A stretch of 64,000 nt of DNA from the NCBI RefSeq assembly GCF_009664085.1, contig NZ_CP039268.1, positions 1,845,501 to 1,909,500 of the forward strand. Direction: 5' to 3'. Positions 47,292-56,568 of the stretch are shown one piece after another. The stretch is from Thermochromatium tepidum ATCC 43061 (GTDB lineage Bacteria; Pseudomonadota; Gammaproteobacteria; Chromatiales; Chromatiaceae). The stretch's first letter is position 1. Every line of letters begins with the position of its first letter. Made by a program: the position numbers and the translations under genes. The notes beneath the pieces are model-generated. The model had not been told where the DNA came from, ran no database searches, and was given only the letters and a program-made list of their open reading frames with translations.

Positions 47292-47962
47292 TCGCTCTCC
47301 TCTTCCATGCCCGGCTCGCGACCATCGTGGGGTTCGAGTGTCCGCTCGGCATGCGGCAGACAGGTTGCAGGCCGCGCCGGCGAACAGGATCCGGCGTCCC
47401 GGACCAACCGGACATAGAAGGCATCGCGCGACGTGCCATAGCCGAGATGGCCACGGCGGAAGTCGAGGGTCCAGGCGCTGTCGGGATAATAGGTCGCCGG
47501 ATCTGAGGTCCAGAAGTATCCCGCTGGTGTGCGCGGAAAGGTGACGCTGTCGATGCCGAGTCCATGGCAGCGGCGACGCAACAGGGAGCGCAGTTCATCC
47601 TGGGTCGGCAGGCGCCAGTCGGCATAACCAGCAAAACGCGAGTCACGCGCACGCCATCTCGCCTCTTCTAGCCTGAATGTCTGCGGTTCGCCCATCGCAC
47701 AGCCGACCCCGCCTGAGCCTTCTGGGCACTGTTTCCACATCAATCCCGTGCTGTGATCATAGACCGTACCGTCCTGGATTGGGATGTAGTGCGGTTCGGG
47801 CATGGGTGCGGCGTCCCAGTCGACACAGTCCTGAGCGGCCGCCAGTCTGGACAATAAAACCAGCGACGACACCACCAGACGCGCCAATCGCTCGACCACC
47901 CCTCGATCAAGCTCTCGAAACGCGCACCAACTGGAAGGCGCGTTATTTGGATCCGTCCCCAT
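47276..47962 (-). CDS. DUF1566 (Lcl C-terminal-type) domain protein, probably exported
   Basis: A protein of about 228 residues if started at the ATG at 47962, which overlaps the previous gene's end by 20 bases; a GTG at 47899 is an alternative that gives a cleaner signal peptide ahead of LARLVVSSLVLLSRLAAAQD. The core shows the DUF1566 pattern: DHSTGLMWKQC, ADWRLPTQDELRSLL, GYFWTSDPA and AFYVRLVRD. The function is unknown; proteins with this domain are often periplasmic or surface attached. Several cysteines (DCVDW, KQCPEG, VGCAMG, RCHGLG) might pair as disulfides. Confidence 0.72.
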   Translation of the reverse strand: MGTDPNNAPSSWCAFRELDRGVVERLARLVVSSLVLLSRLAAAQDCVDWDAAPMPEPHYIPIQDGTVYDHSTGLMWKQCPEGSGGVGCAMGEPQTFRLEEARWRARDSRFAGYADWRLPTQDELRSLLRRRCHGLGIDSVTFPRTPAGYFWTSDPATYYPDSAWTLDFRRGHLGYGTSRDAFYVRLVRDAGSCSPARPATCLPHAERTLEPHDGREPGMEEESDQLNP

Positions 47963-48200
47963 CCCTCTTGGCACCAGAGGCCGGAAGACTCGAGATGAGC
48001 TTCTGGAAATAGTCCCAGGAGGCCAGCGTCCCGGACAGATAGGGCTGAAAGAGCTTGAGCGGGTCATAGCCCTCGGCCCCCGCCTGCATGCGCTCCCGGA
48101 TGTCCTCCATGAGCTGGCGCTGAAAGGCCTCGACGTCCGGGAGGCCGAAGAGCTTGCGCATTTCTTCGGGGGTGATCTCGACATCAACCGTGATCTTCAT
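47943..48200 (-). CDS. DUF6489-type small protein
   Basis: 85 residues starting MKITVDVEITPEEMRKLFGL, then PDVEAFQRQLMEDIRERM. This looks like the DUF6489 family found in proteobacteria, small cytoplasmic proteins of unknown role, some associated with polyhydroxyalkanoate granules by name only. There is no membrane segment. It ends inside the start of the DUF1566 gene if that uses 47962. The family recall is from memory. Confidence 0.68.
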   Translation of the reverse strand: MKITVDVEITPEEMRKLFGLPDVEAFQRQLMEDIRERMQAGAEGYDPLKLFQPYLSGTLASWDYFQKLISSLPASGAKRDGDGSK

Positions 48201-48245
48201 TGAAGCAAAACCCTCCCAAGCGGTCGTGAGTCGTATGTCGGGTGT

Positions 48246-48716
48246 CTAATGACGCCGCACGCGCGGGATGTCTTCCAGGACAGGTTCTTCGACCTGAATG
48301 CTGCGCCGCACGCGCCGACCGATCAGGACACAGGCATGCTCGAAGGCGCGTTCGGCCTCGCGGGCGTTCCAGTCCCATTCTGACGGATGGGCGCTGGCCG
48401 GACACTGCCAGTGCCCGGTGATCAATACCGAGCCAAGGCGCAGTTCCAGCGTCCAATCGTGCCAGACCATATCCGGTTGATCATCCTCGACGAACTCCTG
48501 TTCGACGAGCCGAACATAGTGACCGGACTGATCGTCCATGGCGATCTGGTTGGTGATGACCAGGCTGTCATCGATACAGCTACTCCAGCCGGTATGGACG
48601 GCGCTCGCCGTGGACATGAGGGCATGGATGAGGAGGGCAGGGGTGAGCGTCAGGGACAAGGGGGTATCCCAGTCCGGTTCGCCTGTATCTCTATCGAGTG
48701 TCATTGAATGTAACAT
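48246..48716 (-). CDS. Hypothetical protein
   Basis: 156 residues, not recognised. It is acidic, with several Trp (DWDTPLSL, TGWSSCIDDS, MVWHDWTLEL, SEWDWNAREAE), no signal peptide and no repeats. A second ATG lies four codons in (48704). Coding is supported by position in a same-strand run and by an even codon pattern, but a short orphan like this could still be wrong. It lies between nudF and the DUF6489 gene on the same strand. Confidence 0.55.
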   Translation of the reverse strand: MLHSMTLDRDTGEPDWDTPLSLTLTPALLIHALMSTASAVHTGWSSCIDDSLVITNQIAMDDQSGHYVRLVEQEFVEDDQPDMVWHDWTLELRLGSVLITGHWQCPASAHPSEWDWNAREAERAFEHACVLIGRRVRRSIQVEEPVLEDIPRVRRH

Positions 48717-48800
48717 GGACCTGTGTTACCGCCGGCGACCCGATCTGAGCGCCAAGAAATCAAGTCTAGTTGGACGAGCCAGCAACGGCAATGCGGGCAA

Positions 48801-49367
48801 TCAACACCCTGGATCTTCCAAGCGCATCTCGGCCTGACCGCGTAGATAGGCCCCGGCACGATAAAGGCCAACCAGTGTCTTGCCGTCGATGATGGTGCCA
48901 TCGTCGCACCAGTCGAGCGCCTGGCTTAACGGCATCCAGTGGATCTCGATCACCTCGCCGTGCTCATGGGCGTGCGGCAGCTCAGTCAGACTGCGCCCCA
49001 GCCATAGATGGATGACCTCGTTGAAGATCCCGGGCGAGCTGTACATTGGACCCAGATCGATCCAGTCGTTGGCCTGTAGCCCGGCCTCTTCGGCCAGCTC
49101 ACGCCGCGCGGTTGCCAGCGGGGTCTCACCAGCATCGAGGCGGCCCGCCGGCAGCTCCCAGATCCAGCCCCTGGCCGCATGCCGGAATTGACGCAGCAGA
49201 CAGACGCGCTCCTGCTCGTCGATGGCCACCGCCGCCGCGCCGCCCGGATGGCGCACCAACTCTAGATCGACCTGGCTACCGTCCGGGAGTGCGACCGTCT
49301 CGACGGCGACCTCAATGACCTTGCCCTGATAGATCAACTCGCGTTTCAGGATCTCGCCTTCTGTCAT
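48801..49367 (-). CDS. nudF: NUDIX hydrolase, ADP-ribose diphosphatase type
   Basis: 188 residues. The Nudix box is GRLDAGETPLATARRELAEE followed by AGL, with all conserved Glu residues. The upstream strands (LVRHPGGAAAVAIDEQERVC) are those of ADP-ribose pyrophosphatases. It likely hydrolyses ADP-ribose or related sugar nucleotides. AAGGAG lies 10 bases before the ATG, directly after a stable hairpin (49384-49415). Confidence 0.88.
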   Translation of the reverse strand: MTEGEILKRELIYQGKVIEVAVETVALPDGSQVDLELVRHPGGAAAVAIDEQERVCLLRQFRHAARGWIWELPAGRLDAGETPLATARRELAEEAGLQANDWIDLGPMYSSPGIFNEVIHLWLGRSLTELPHAHEHGEVIEIHWMPLSQALDWCDDGTIIDGKTLVGLYRAGAYLRGQAEMRLEDPGC

Positions 49368-49383
49368 TTCAGAGTCTCCTTAA

Positions 49384-49415
49384 AGAGGCCCGCACCTCGG
49401 GGTCACAGGGCCTCT
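49384..49415 (-). promoter_or_regulatory. Stem-loop in the nudF leader
   Basis: A perfect 8-base stem, AGAGGCCC with GGGCCTCT, encloses 16 bases that contain a further 3-base stem (ACC/GGT) closing a TCGG loop. On the minus strand it ends two to three T before the nudF Shine-Dalgarno AAGGAG. It lies between divergent genes, so it is not a terminator between convergent units. It might attenuate or gate nudF translation (inference). Confidence 0.5.
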
Positions 49416-49498
49416 CTTGTGTCATGAGGGGGTTACACTAGTCTTGCAGCACAGCCTCGGCAAGCTTGGGTCGCGCTGCGCGAGCAATTCGGACGAGG

Positions 49499-49516
49499 CG
49501 GTCATGTAACCGTCAT
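49499..49516 (+). promoter_or_regulatory. Pho box upstream of phoB
   Basis: CGGTCAT-GTAA-CCGTCAT is two 7-base PhoB half sites (consensus CTGTCAT) separated by 4 bases; each half differs at one position. An AT-rich ATAAAAT (49526-49532) follows about 10 bases later and could be the -10 element. PhoB activates its own operon in E. coli, so autoregulation is expected. Confidence 0.75.
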
Positions 49517-49589
49517 TGATCGTCCATAAAATCATTCGTGTTCCAGCGCTGGTGCGCTGTTCCGTTTCAGCTTTCAGGTCCATATCCCC

Positions 49590-50276
49590 ATGACCACCAT
49601 TCTTGTCATCGATGATGAGCCGGACATCCGCGAGGTCATGCGGTTCGCGCTCGAGAGTTCGGACTTCCGCGTCATGGAGGCCGGTCACGCCGATGAGGCA
49701 CGCAAACTCTTGGGCAGCGAGAACCCGGACCTCATCCTGCTTGACTGGATGCTGCCCGGGCGCTCCGGGCTGGAGCTTGCGCAGCAGCTCAAGCAGAGCC
49801 CCAAGACCAAATCGATCCCAGTCATTATGGTCAGTGCACGCGGCGAGGAGGAGGATCGCGTCAAAGGACTCGACACCGGCGCCGACGACTATATCGCCAA
49901 GCCGTTCTCGCCGCGCGAGATGGTCGCGCGCGTCAAGGCGGTGTTGCGGCGTGCCAAGCCAGACGAGGCCAGCGACGAGATCGAGATCGGCGGACTGGTG
50001 ATGGACAATCTCGGGCATCGAGTCACGGCCGGCGGTCGCCCGATCGAGATCGCACCGACCGAATACCGGCTGCTGCACTTCTTCATGACCCATGCCGACC
50101 GCGCCTTCAGCCGTTCGCAGTTACTCGATCAGGTCTGGGGCGATCAGGTCTATGTCGAGGAGCGCACCGTCGATGTGCATGTACGCCGTCTGCGCAAGGC
50201 ACTGGAGCCGACCGGACATGACCGGCTTTTGCAAACCGTGCGCGGCGTCGGCTATCGCTTCTCGGACAAGATTTGA
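49590..50276 (+). CDS. phoB: Phosphate regulon response regulator PhoB
   Basis: 228 residues, OmpR/PhoB family. The receiver has DDEPDIREV, phosphoacceptor Asp52 ([13 protein letters not shown]) and FIAKPF-type lysine ([12 protein letters not shown]). The C-terminal winged helix shows [20 protein letters not shown] and [12 protein letters not shown]. It activates phosphate-starvation genes when phosphorylated by PhoR. It lies 74 bases after a Pho box and 17 bases before phoR. Confidence 0.94.
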   Translation: MTTILVIDDEPDIREVMRFALESSDFRVMEAGHADEARKLLGSENPDLILLDWMLPGRSGLELAQQLKQSPKTKSIPVIMVSARGEEEDRVKGLDTGADDYIAKPFSPREMVARVKAVLRRAKPDEASDEIEIGGLVMDNLGHRVTAGGRPIEIAPTEYRLLHFFMTHADRAFSRSQLLDQVWGDQVYVEERTVDVHVRRLRKALEPTGHDRLLQTVRGVGYRFSDKI

Positions 50277-50293
50277 ACGAAGATCCGTAGCGC

Positions 50294-51670
50294 ATGGACT
50301 TGATTCGTGGCGATCTGGGACAGGCCGCGTTAATCGATCTGGCCCTACTGCTCGCGCCGATCACCCTGGGACTGACCACAGTCGCGCTCGGTGTCGATCC
50401 GGCCTGGGTTTGGCCCTGGGTGCTACTGCCACCCCTGCTGCGCTACCCCTGGCTACTGATCCGGCTTGCGCTCCTGATCCAGCGCCGCCATCGACTTGCC
50501 CCACCCTTTCCGCTCGGGCTCTGGGGTGAGGTCTATCGCGGGATCGCGCGCTATCAGCAACGCGGGCGCAAGAGTCGCAGGCGTCAGATCCGCTTCAGCC
50601 GACGCTTTCGCGAGGCGGCCAATGCCCTTCCCGATGCCCTGGTCATCCTCGACAAACACCATCGCGTCGAATGGGCCAATCCGGCGGCCTCCAAGTTGAT
50701 GAATATCCGTTGGCCCGAGGACGACCATCGCCCCCTCACGGAGATCCTGAAACAGCCCGAGATCCTGCCCTTCATCGAGGCGGGTGAGTATATGCGTCCG
50801 CTCGACATCGCGCCCGAGCATAACCGCGCGATCATGCTGTCATTGCGCATCACGCCCTTTGGTGAGCGCAAGAAACAGCGGCTGGTGGTCGGACGCGACA
50901 TCACCAAGATCTATCACCTCAATATGATTCGGCGCGATTTCGTCGCCAATGCCTCGCACGAATTGCGCACACCCCTGACCGTGATCGCCGGTTTTCTGGA
51001 GACCCTGCTCGATGCATCCGACACCCCGCTCCAGCATCGGCGTCCGCTGACCCTGATGCGCAACCAGACCGATCGCATGTGCTCAATCATCGAGGATCTA
51101 CTCACACTCTCACGGTTGGAGATGAGCGAGCGTCCCGAAGAACAGGAGACCGTGGATGTACCAGACGAGCTCCATCTGATCTTGCAGGAGGCTCAGACCC
51201 TAAGCCAGGGCCGGCACATCTTCGAGACTCGAATCGATGAAGATCTGCTCTTGCTCGGCAGCTCGCCTGAGCTGCGCAGCGCCTTCTCCAATCTGATCTT
51301 CAACGCAGTCAAGCACACACCCGAGGGCACGCACATCCGTATCCTCTGGCAGCATGATATCGATGGGGTCGAATTTAGCGTCACCGACGATGGTCCGGGC
51401 ATTCCATCCGAGCATCTGCCGCGGCTGACCGAGCGCTTCTATCGCGTCGACCGCGCGCGCTCACGCGAATCGGGCGGAACGGGTCTGGGACTGGCGATCG
51501 TCAAGCATGTGCTCAACCGGCACGATGGACGGCTCAGGATCACCAGCGAGCTTGGGCGCGGGTCGCGCTTTATCTGCCGTTTTCCGGCCAACCGCGCCCT
51601 GATTCGGGACGACCGCGAGTCGGTCAGGGTCGATGAGATTCGGATACACGCAAGCTCGCTTAGGCCTTGA
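50294..51670 (+). CDS. phoR: Phosphate regulon sensor kinase PhoR
   Basis: 458 residues. There are two N-terminal membrane segments with almost no periplasmic loop (LLLAPITLGLTTVALG, WPWVLLPPLLRYPWLLI), a basic linker, and a PAS domain (ALVILDKHHRVEWANPAASK). HisKA follows with FVANASHELRTPLTVIAGFL, then HATPase motifs NLIFNAVKHT, DDGPGIPSEHL and GGTGLGLAIVKHVL. Like E. coli PhoR it senses phosphate indirectly through the Pst/PhoU system, whose genes are not in the window. Confidence 0.93.
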   Translation: MDLIRGDLGQAALIDLALLLAPITLGLTTVALGVDPAWVWPWVLLPPLLRYPWLLIRLALLIQRRHRLAPPFPLGLWGEVYRGIARYQQRGRKSRRRQIRFSRRFREAANALPDALVILDKHHRVEWANPAASKLMNIRWPEDDHRPLTEILKQPEILPFIEAGEYMRPLDIAPEHNRAIMLSLRITPFGERKKQRLVVGRDITKIYHLNMIRRDFVANASHELRTPLTVIAGFLETLLDASDTPLQHRRPLTLMRNQTDRMCSIIEDLLTLSRLEMSERPEEQETVDVPDELHLILQEAQTLSQGRHIFETRIDEDLLLLGSSPELRSAFSNLIFNAVKHTPEGTHIRILWQHDIDGVEFSVTDDGPGIPSEHLPRLTERFYRVDRARSRESGGTGLGLAIVKHVLNRHDGRLRITSELGRGSRFICRFPANRALIRDDRESVRVDEIRIHASSLRP

Positions 51671-51673
51671 CAC

Positions 51674-51689
51674 CCGCCTAAGGAGGCGG
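51674..51689. terminator. GC hairpin between convergent phoR and ihfB
   Basis: CCGCCT-AAGG-AGGCGG is a perfect 6-base stem with a 4-base loop, 3 bases after the phoR stop and 23 before the ihfB stop. No T-tract follows on either strand, so it is at best a weak or Rho-assisted end signal. Confidence 0.35.
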
Positions 51690-51712
51690 CGATGAAGGCC
51701 GGAATGCAAAAC

Positions 51713-52126
51713 TTAGCCGATCTCGGCAGACATCAAGACAGATTTTGCCTCGTTATCTTCAGGGATCGCTGGCGAGCGCCTCTTCTGGAACGCCTGATTG
51801 ACGCGATCGCGCAACTCCTTGCCCGGCTTGAAGTGCGGGACGTATTTGGCGGCCAGGGCGACCGACTCGCCCGTCTTGGGGTTACGCCCGAAGCGCGGCG
51901 GGCGGTAGTGGAGAGAGAAACTGCCGAACCCACGGATCTCGATCCGTTCTCCGTTGGCAAGCGCCGTGCTCATGCGCTCAAGGATCTTTTTGACCGCTTC
52001 CTCGACATCCTTGTAAGGAAGGTGGTCCTGGTCGGCGGCTAGAATGTCGATCAGATCCGACTTGGTTAGATGTTTGCGGGAAACGCTCCCTGAATCGAAA
52101 GTATCGATCAACTCCGATTGCGTCAT
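51713..52126 (-). CDS. ihfB: Integration host factor beta subunit, extended
   Basis: DNA-bending subunit, 137 residues against the usual 94-100. The normal core runs from about residue 20 ([17 protein letters not shown]) through [17 protein letters not shown], the DNA-contacting [10 protein letters not shown] and [14 protein letters not shown]. The first 19 residues (starting [10 protein letters not shown]) repeat the start of the core (LTKSDLIDI), as if the first codons had been duplicated. A 20-residue acidic tail follows the core. It lies after rpsA on the same strand, the standard gammaproteobacterial order. Confidence 0.93.
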   Translation of the reverse strand: MTQSELIDTFDSGSVSRKHLTKSDLIDILAADQDHLPYKDVEEAVKKILERMSTALANGERIEIRGFGSFSLHYRPPRFGRNPKTGESVALAAKYVPHFKPGKELRDRVNQAFQKRRSPAIPEDNEAKSVLMSAEIG

Positions 52127-52210
52127 ATCGTTTGACTCCACGGAAAATCGATCGGGGATCGGCCTAATGGCGCGACCCCCATATCCTTGCGGCTGAAAGG
52201 GGCTCAGGCC

Positions 52211-53893
52211 TTAGCTGCCGCGCTGAGCCTCTTCCATCTGCTCCTTGAAGATGTCGCCGAGTGTGGCAGTGGCAGCGGACGCATCGCGCGAATAGCCCTT
52301 GATCGCGCTCTGCTCGTCCTCGGCGTCCTTGGCCTTCATCGACAGCGACAGGGTGCGGTTCTTGCGATCGACACCCAGGAACTTGGCCTCGATCTCCTCG
52401 CCGACCTTGAGCACGGTCCGAGCGTCCTCGACCCGATCGCGCGAGATCTCAGAGGCACGCAGATAGCCCTCGACGCCCTCACCGAGCGTGATGGTCGCAC
52501 CCTTGGCATCGACCTCGGTGACCACGCCCTTGACCACACTCCCCTTCTCGTGCAGGGCAACGAAGCTGGAGAAGGGGTCCTTGTCGAGTTGCTTGACGCC
52601 GAGCGAGATGCGCTCGCGTTCGGGGTCGACCGAGAGCACCACGGTCTCAAGCTCGTCGCCCTTCTTATAACGACGCAGCGCATTCTCGCCCGTCTCGTCC
52701 CAGGAGATGTCGGACAGATGCACCAGACCATCGATACCGCCTTCGAGACCGATGAAGATCCCGAAGTCGGTGATCGACTTGATCTTGCCGGAGACGTGAT
52801 CACCCTTCTTGTGGGTCGCAGCGAACTCTTCCCAGGGGTTCATGGTGCACTGTTTGATGCCGAGCGAGATGCGGCGCCGCTCCTCGTCGATGTCGAGCAC
52901 CATGACCTCGACCTCGTCGCCCAGGTTGACGACCTTGGAGGGATGGATGTTCTTGTTGGTCCAGTCCATCTCGGAGACGTGCACCAGACCCTCGACACCC
53001 TCCTCGATCTCGACGAAGCAGCCGTAGTCGGCGATGTTGGTGACCTTGCCGAAGACACGGGTGCCCTCGGGATAACGACGCGAGATGTTGACCCAGGGGT
53101 CTTCGCCCATCTGCTTGAGGCCGAGCGAGACACGCTGACGCTCGCGATCGAACTTGAGCACCTTGACCGTGATCTCGTCACCGATCTCGACCACCTCAGA
53201 CGGATGCTTGACGCGCCGCCAGGCCATGTCGGTGATGTGCAGCAGACCATCGATACCACCCAGATCCAGAAAGGCCCCATAGTCGGTGAGGTTCTTGACC
53301 ACACCCTTGACCTCCATGCCCTCTTCGAGGTTTTTGAGAAGCTGTTCACGCTCGGCGCTGTACTCTTCCTCGACCACGGCGCGGCGCGAGACCACGACGT
53401 TGTTGCGCTTGCGATCAAGCTTGATGACCTTGAATTCTTGTTCCTTGCCTTCGAGATAGGTGGTGTCACGTACCGGACGCACATCGACTAGAGAGCCTGG
53501 CAAGAAGGCGCGCACCGTACCCAAATCGACAGTGAAGCCACCCTTGACCTTGCCGTTGATGAGCCCCTTGACGGTCTCACCCTTCTCGTACGCCTTCTCC
53601 AGATAATCCCAGGCCGCGAAACGCTTGGCCTTTTCGCGCGAGAGACGGGTCAGGCCGAAGCCATCTTCGACGGCCTCGAGGGCCACCTCGACCTGGTCGC
53701 CGATCGCCACCTCCAGCTCACCTTCGGGGTTGAGGAATTGACTGCGTGGGATGATGCCTTCGGACTTGAGCCCGGCATTGATCACGACGTTGTCGGCGGT
53801 AATGTCGATGACGGTGCCGACGACAACGGTACCCGGCTGAAGCTGGGTGGTGTTCAGACTTTGTTCGAAGAGTTCGGCGAAGCTTTCGGTCAT
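52211..53893 (-). CDS. rpsA: 30S ribosomal protein S1
   Basis: 560 residues from the ATG at 53893 ([13 protein letters not shown]); the longer frame to 54025 has no matching N-terminus. It has six S1 RNA-binding repeats, for example [39 protein letters not shown] and [21 protein letters not shown]1 binds mRNA leaders at the ribosome and controls its own synthesis. A hairpin with a GGAU loop lies in its leader. It is preceded by cmk and followed by ihfB. Confidence 0.97.
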   Translation of the reverse strand: MTESFAELFEQSLNTTQLQPGTVVVGTVIDITADNVVINAGLKSEGIIPRSQFLNPEGELEVAIGDQVEVALEAVEDGFGLTRLSREKAKRFAAWDYLEKAYEKGETVKGLINGKVKGGFTVDLGTVRAFLPGSLVDVRPVRDTTYLEGKEQEFKVIKLDRKRNNVVVSRRAVVEEEYSAEREQLLKNLEEGMEVKGVVKNLTDYGAFLDLGGIDGLLHITDMAWRRVKHPSEVVEIGDEITVKVLKFDRERQRVSLGLKQMGEDPWVNISRRYPEGTRVFGKVTNIADYGCFVEIEEGVEGLVHVSEMDWTNKNIHPSKVVNLGDEVEVMVLDIDEERRRISLGIKQCTMNPWEEFAATHKKGDHVSGKIKSITDFGIFIGLEGGIDGLVHLSDISWDETGENALRRYKKGDELETVVLSVDPERERISLGVKQLDKDPFSSFVALHEKGSVVKGVVTEVDAKGATITLGEGVEGYLRASEISRDRVEDARTVLKVGEEIEAKFLGVDRKNRTLSLSMKAKDAEDEQSAIKGYSRDASAATATLGDIFKEQMEEAQRGS

Positions 53894-53925
53894 GAGATCC
53901 AAGTATCCTGAGAATGGCGCGCTGT

Positions 53926-53945
53926 CTCGTCCCATCCGGGACGAG
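53926..53945 (-). promoter_or_regulatory. rpsA leader hairpin with GGAU loop (probable S1 autoregulation)
   Basis: On the minus strand, CTCGTCCC-GGAT-GGGACGAG forms a perfect 8-base stem with a 4-base GGAT loop, ending about 32 bases before the rpsA ATG. In E. coli and relatives the rpsA leader folds into hairpins whose loops carry GGA, bound by S1 in place of a strong Shine-Dalgarno. Downstream, CAGGATACTTGGATCTC precedes the ATG without a strong SD, which fits this model. Confidence 0.65.
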
Positions 53946-54061
53946 AGGTGTTTTGAGTAAATGAATGAGGTCGAGGTTTCCACATCGACCCTGCCTGTTT
54001 TGACCGCTGTCCGTCGCTGCTCCAAGTTGAGTCGGCTGGATGCAAGCGGCCTTGAGGGGCC

Positions 54062-54736
54062 TCAGGCGATCGCTTCTGGAAAGACGCGCCTAACCTCTTC
54101 CAGGACGCGATCGAGCACTTCGGCAATGGACATCTGGGTGGAATCCACCAATACAGCGTCCTCGGCAGGACACAGAGGGGCCACTGGGCGGGACCGGTCG
54201 CGCGCGTCCCGTTCGCGGATGTCCGCTACAAGTCGGGCGAGGTTAGCATTCAACCCCTTTTCCTTCAACTGTTTATAGCGGCGTTCGGCGCGGACCTCGG
54301 GGCTGGCGTCGAGAAAGATCTTCAGCCGTGCCTGGGGGAAGACCACGGTACCCAGGTCGCGCCCGTCGGCCACCAGTCCAGGCAAGCGGGCGAAGTGGCG
54401 CTGCCGGTCGAGTAGGGCCGCACGCACGCCCGGATGGGCGGCCACGCGCGAGGCGGCCAGACCGGCCTCTTCAGTGCGGATGGTGTCGGTCACGTCCTCG
54501 CCGGACAGGAGCACCCGTCTGGCCTGGAACTCGACCGGCAAGGCGGTAGCCAGTGGGATCAGCGCCTGGGGGTCATCGAGATCCAGTCCCTGCCGAGCAG
54601 CGGCCAGACCCAAGGCCCGATAGAGTGCACCGCTGTCGAGCGCGTGCCAACCGAGCCGCTCGGCCAGGAGCTGCATGAGCGTGCCCTTGCCGGTACCAGA
54701 GGGACCGTCGATGGTGAGGATCGGGATCGAGGTCAT
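54062..54736 (-). CDS. cmk: Cytidylate kinase
   Basis: Phosphorylates CMP and dCMP. It has 224 residues with the P-loop [20 protein letters not shown], the cytidine-binding [11 protein letters not shown], and the lid [17 protein letters not shown]. Its ATG overlaps the aroA stop by 4 bases. It sits between aroA and rpsA, the conserved gammaproteobacterial arrangement. Confidence 0.96.
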   Translation of the reverse strand: MTSIPILTIDGPSGTGKGTLMQLLAERLGWHALDSGALYRALGLAAARQGLDLDDPQALIPLATALPVEFQARRVLLSGEDVTDTIRTEEAGLAASRVAAHPGVRAALLDRQRHFARLPGLVADGRDLGTVVFPQARLKIFLDASPEVRAERRYKQLKEKGLNANLARLVADIRERDARDRSRPVAPLCPAEDAVLVDSTQMSIAEVLDRVLEEVRRVFPEAIA

Positions 54737-56067
54737 GGACGCTGTTCCTCGATCCGCAATCCGGCGCGGGCGGCGAGTGCCGGGAAGCCTGGGAAGGAGG
54801 TCTCGACATTGGCACAGTCGCGCACCTCGATCGGTCCGGTGGCGCGCAGTCCGGCGATGGCAAAGGACATCGCGATGCGGTGGTCGCCCTGGGTCTCGAT
54901 CGCGTTCTCGCCCGTGGCCGAGCCCAGGGTGCCGCCCTGGATCCGGATGCCGTCTGGGGTGGGTTCGGCCTGGATGCCGAGTTTGATCAGACCCTCGGCC
55001 ATCACCTGGATCCGGTCGCTTTCTTTGACCCGTAGCTCCTCGGCCCTGGTCAGGACCGTCTCGCCCTCGGCGCAGGCGGCGGCGATAAAGAGGACAGGGA
55101 ACTCATCGATGGCCAGGGGCACCTGATCGACCGGGATCCGGATCCCGCGCAGCCGGGCCGACTTGACGCGGATGTCGGACACCGGCTCACCACCAGCGTT
55201 GCGTTTGTCGAGCAGTTCGATGTCGGCCCCCATGGCGCGCAGGATATTGATGACGCCGACCCGGGTCGGATTGATGCCGACCTCCTCCAGCAATAGATCG
55301 GACCCGGGTGCGATGCTGGCACCGACCAGGAAGAAGGCGGCGGATGAGATGTCGGCAGGGATGCGCAGTCGGCAGGCGGTCAGGCGTCCCCCACCGGTGA
55401 GACAGACGCGCAAACCCTGGCGGCGCACCGAGTAGCCGAAGGCGGTCAGCATGCGCTCGGTGTGGTCTCGCGTGGGTTCTGGCTCGGTGACGCAGGTCTC
55501 ACCCTCGGCATAGAGTCCGGCCAGCATCAGGCAGGACTTGACCTGGGCGCTGGCCATCGGCAGGCGGTATTCGATGCCGTTCAGATGATCTACCGGCTCA
55601 ATGATCAAGGGCGCGGTACCGGCTGGGCTGGTGCGGATCTTGGCGCCCATGAGCGCCAGCGGCTCGGTGACACGGCGCATCGGACGGCGGGTCAGTGACT
55701 CATCGCCCACCAGCGTGGCCGAAAACCCCTGTCCGGCCAACAGCCCCGCCAGCAGACGCATGGCCGTGCCCGAATTGCCCATATCGAGCGTCGTTTCGGG
55801 TGCGCGCAGACCACGCATCCCGACGCCCTCGATCACGAGCTCGCCTTCGTTCGGCCCCTCGATCGGCACACCCATGGCGCGGAAGGCCGCAAGCGTGGCC
55901 AGGGCGTCGGCCCCCTCCAGAAAGCCGCTGACCTGGGTACGCCCCTCGGCGATGGACGCGAGCATAATGGAACGATGCGAGATCGATTTGTCGCCCGGCA
56001 CGCGCAGACGTCCGCGCAGTGTGCTACCGGGGGTGATGAGGTAGCGATGATCGATGAGCGAGGACAA
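54733..56067 (-). CDS. aroA: 3-phosphoshikimate 1-carboxyvinyltransferase (EPSP synthase), class II type
   Basis: Sixth step of the shikimate pathway. It has 444 residues. All four class II signatures are visible: [20 protein letters not shown] and NPTR. Class II enzymes occur in some proteobacteria and Gram-positives, while E. coli has class I. In the inhibitor-binding loop the sequence is [12 protein letters not shown], with Gly at the position where the known insensitive class II enzyme of Agrobacterium CP4 has Ala. It overlaps cmk by 4 bases. Confidence 0.95.
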   Translation of the reverse strand: MSSLIDHRYLITPGSTLRGRLRVPGDKSISHRSIMLASIAEGRTQVSGFLEGADALATLAAFRAMGVPIEGPNEGELVIEGVGMRGLRAPETTLDMGNSGTAMRLLAGLLAGQGFSATLVGDESLTRRPMRRVTEPLALMGAKIRTSPAGTAPLIIEPVDHLNGIEYRLPMASAQVKSCLMLAGLYAEGETCVTEPEPTRDHTERMLTAFGYSVRRQGLRVCLTGGGRLTACRLRIPADISSAAFFLVGASIAPGSDLLLEEVGINPTRVGVINILRAMGADIELLDKRNAGGEPVSDIRVKSARLRGIRIPVDQVPLAIDEFPVLFIAAACAEGETVLTRAEELRVKESDRIQVMAEGLIKLGIQAEPTPDGIRIQGGTLGSATGENAIETQGDHRIAMSFAIAGLRATGPIEVRDCANVETSFPGFPALAARAGLRIEEQRP

Positions 56068-56257
56068 GGCGTCTCCTTAAGGCGCACATGGCCGGTGATG
56101 AAAGGGTTGACATTGTAGCAGTCGCTGGGCGGCGAACCAACGCGCGCCACGCCGGGACGGAAATTCGAGTAGGATGGCGTCCCGACTCGTTCGAGCGTCA
56201 TTTCGGACGCCCCTCGCAGCGGCCTACTCCCGTTTACACCCGAAAAGATCGACCCCC

Positions 56258-56560
56258 ATGACCCTCACCGAGAAACAGAAACGCTGGATCAAGCCCCAGG
56301 TCCATCATCTCAAGCCTGTGGTGCTCATCGGACAACAGGGCCTCACCGACTCTGTGCTGGCCGAGATCGAGCGCGCGCTCGACCATCACGAATTGATTAA
56401 GGTCCGCGTCAACGCCGGCGACCGTGATGAGCGCGATGCCGCCATCGGCCTGATCTGCCAACGCACTGGCGCGGATCTCGTGAGCCGCGTTGGCCATGTC
56501 GCCGCGCTCTATCGCCACAACCCCAGGAAGCGCGACCCCATCGTGTTGCCAAAGCTCTAA
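56258..56560 (+). CDS. yhbY: YhbY-type CRM-domain RNA-binding protein
   Basis: A 100-residue CRM protein associated with pre-50S ribosomes. The start at 56258 gives the canonical MTLTEKQKRWIKPQVHHLKP, then VVLIGQQGLTDSVLAEIERA and the GxxG motif in the order used by the family (LISRVGHVAALYR-like ending, here LVSRVGHVAALYRHNP). An upstream frame from 56174 is unlikely. It is divergent from aroA and converges with dcd. Confidence 0.93.
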   Translation: MTLTEKQKRWIKPQVHHLKPVVLIGQQGLTDSVLAEIERALDHHELIKVRVNAGDRDERDAAIGLICQRTGADLVSRVGHVAALYRHNPRKRDPIVLPKL

Positions 56561-56568
56561 GGCGCACA

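Noticed and set aside
52187-53491. 434-residue open frame on the plus strand across rpsA
   Set aside because: It is antisense to a fully conserved S1 protein and shows only Asp/Leu/Gly-rich shadow composition typical of GC-rich coding DNA read backwards.
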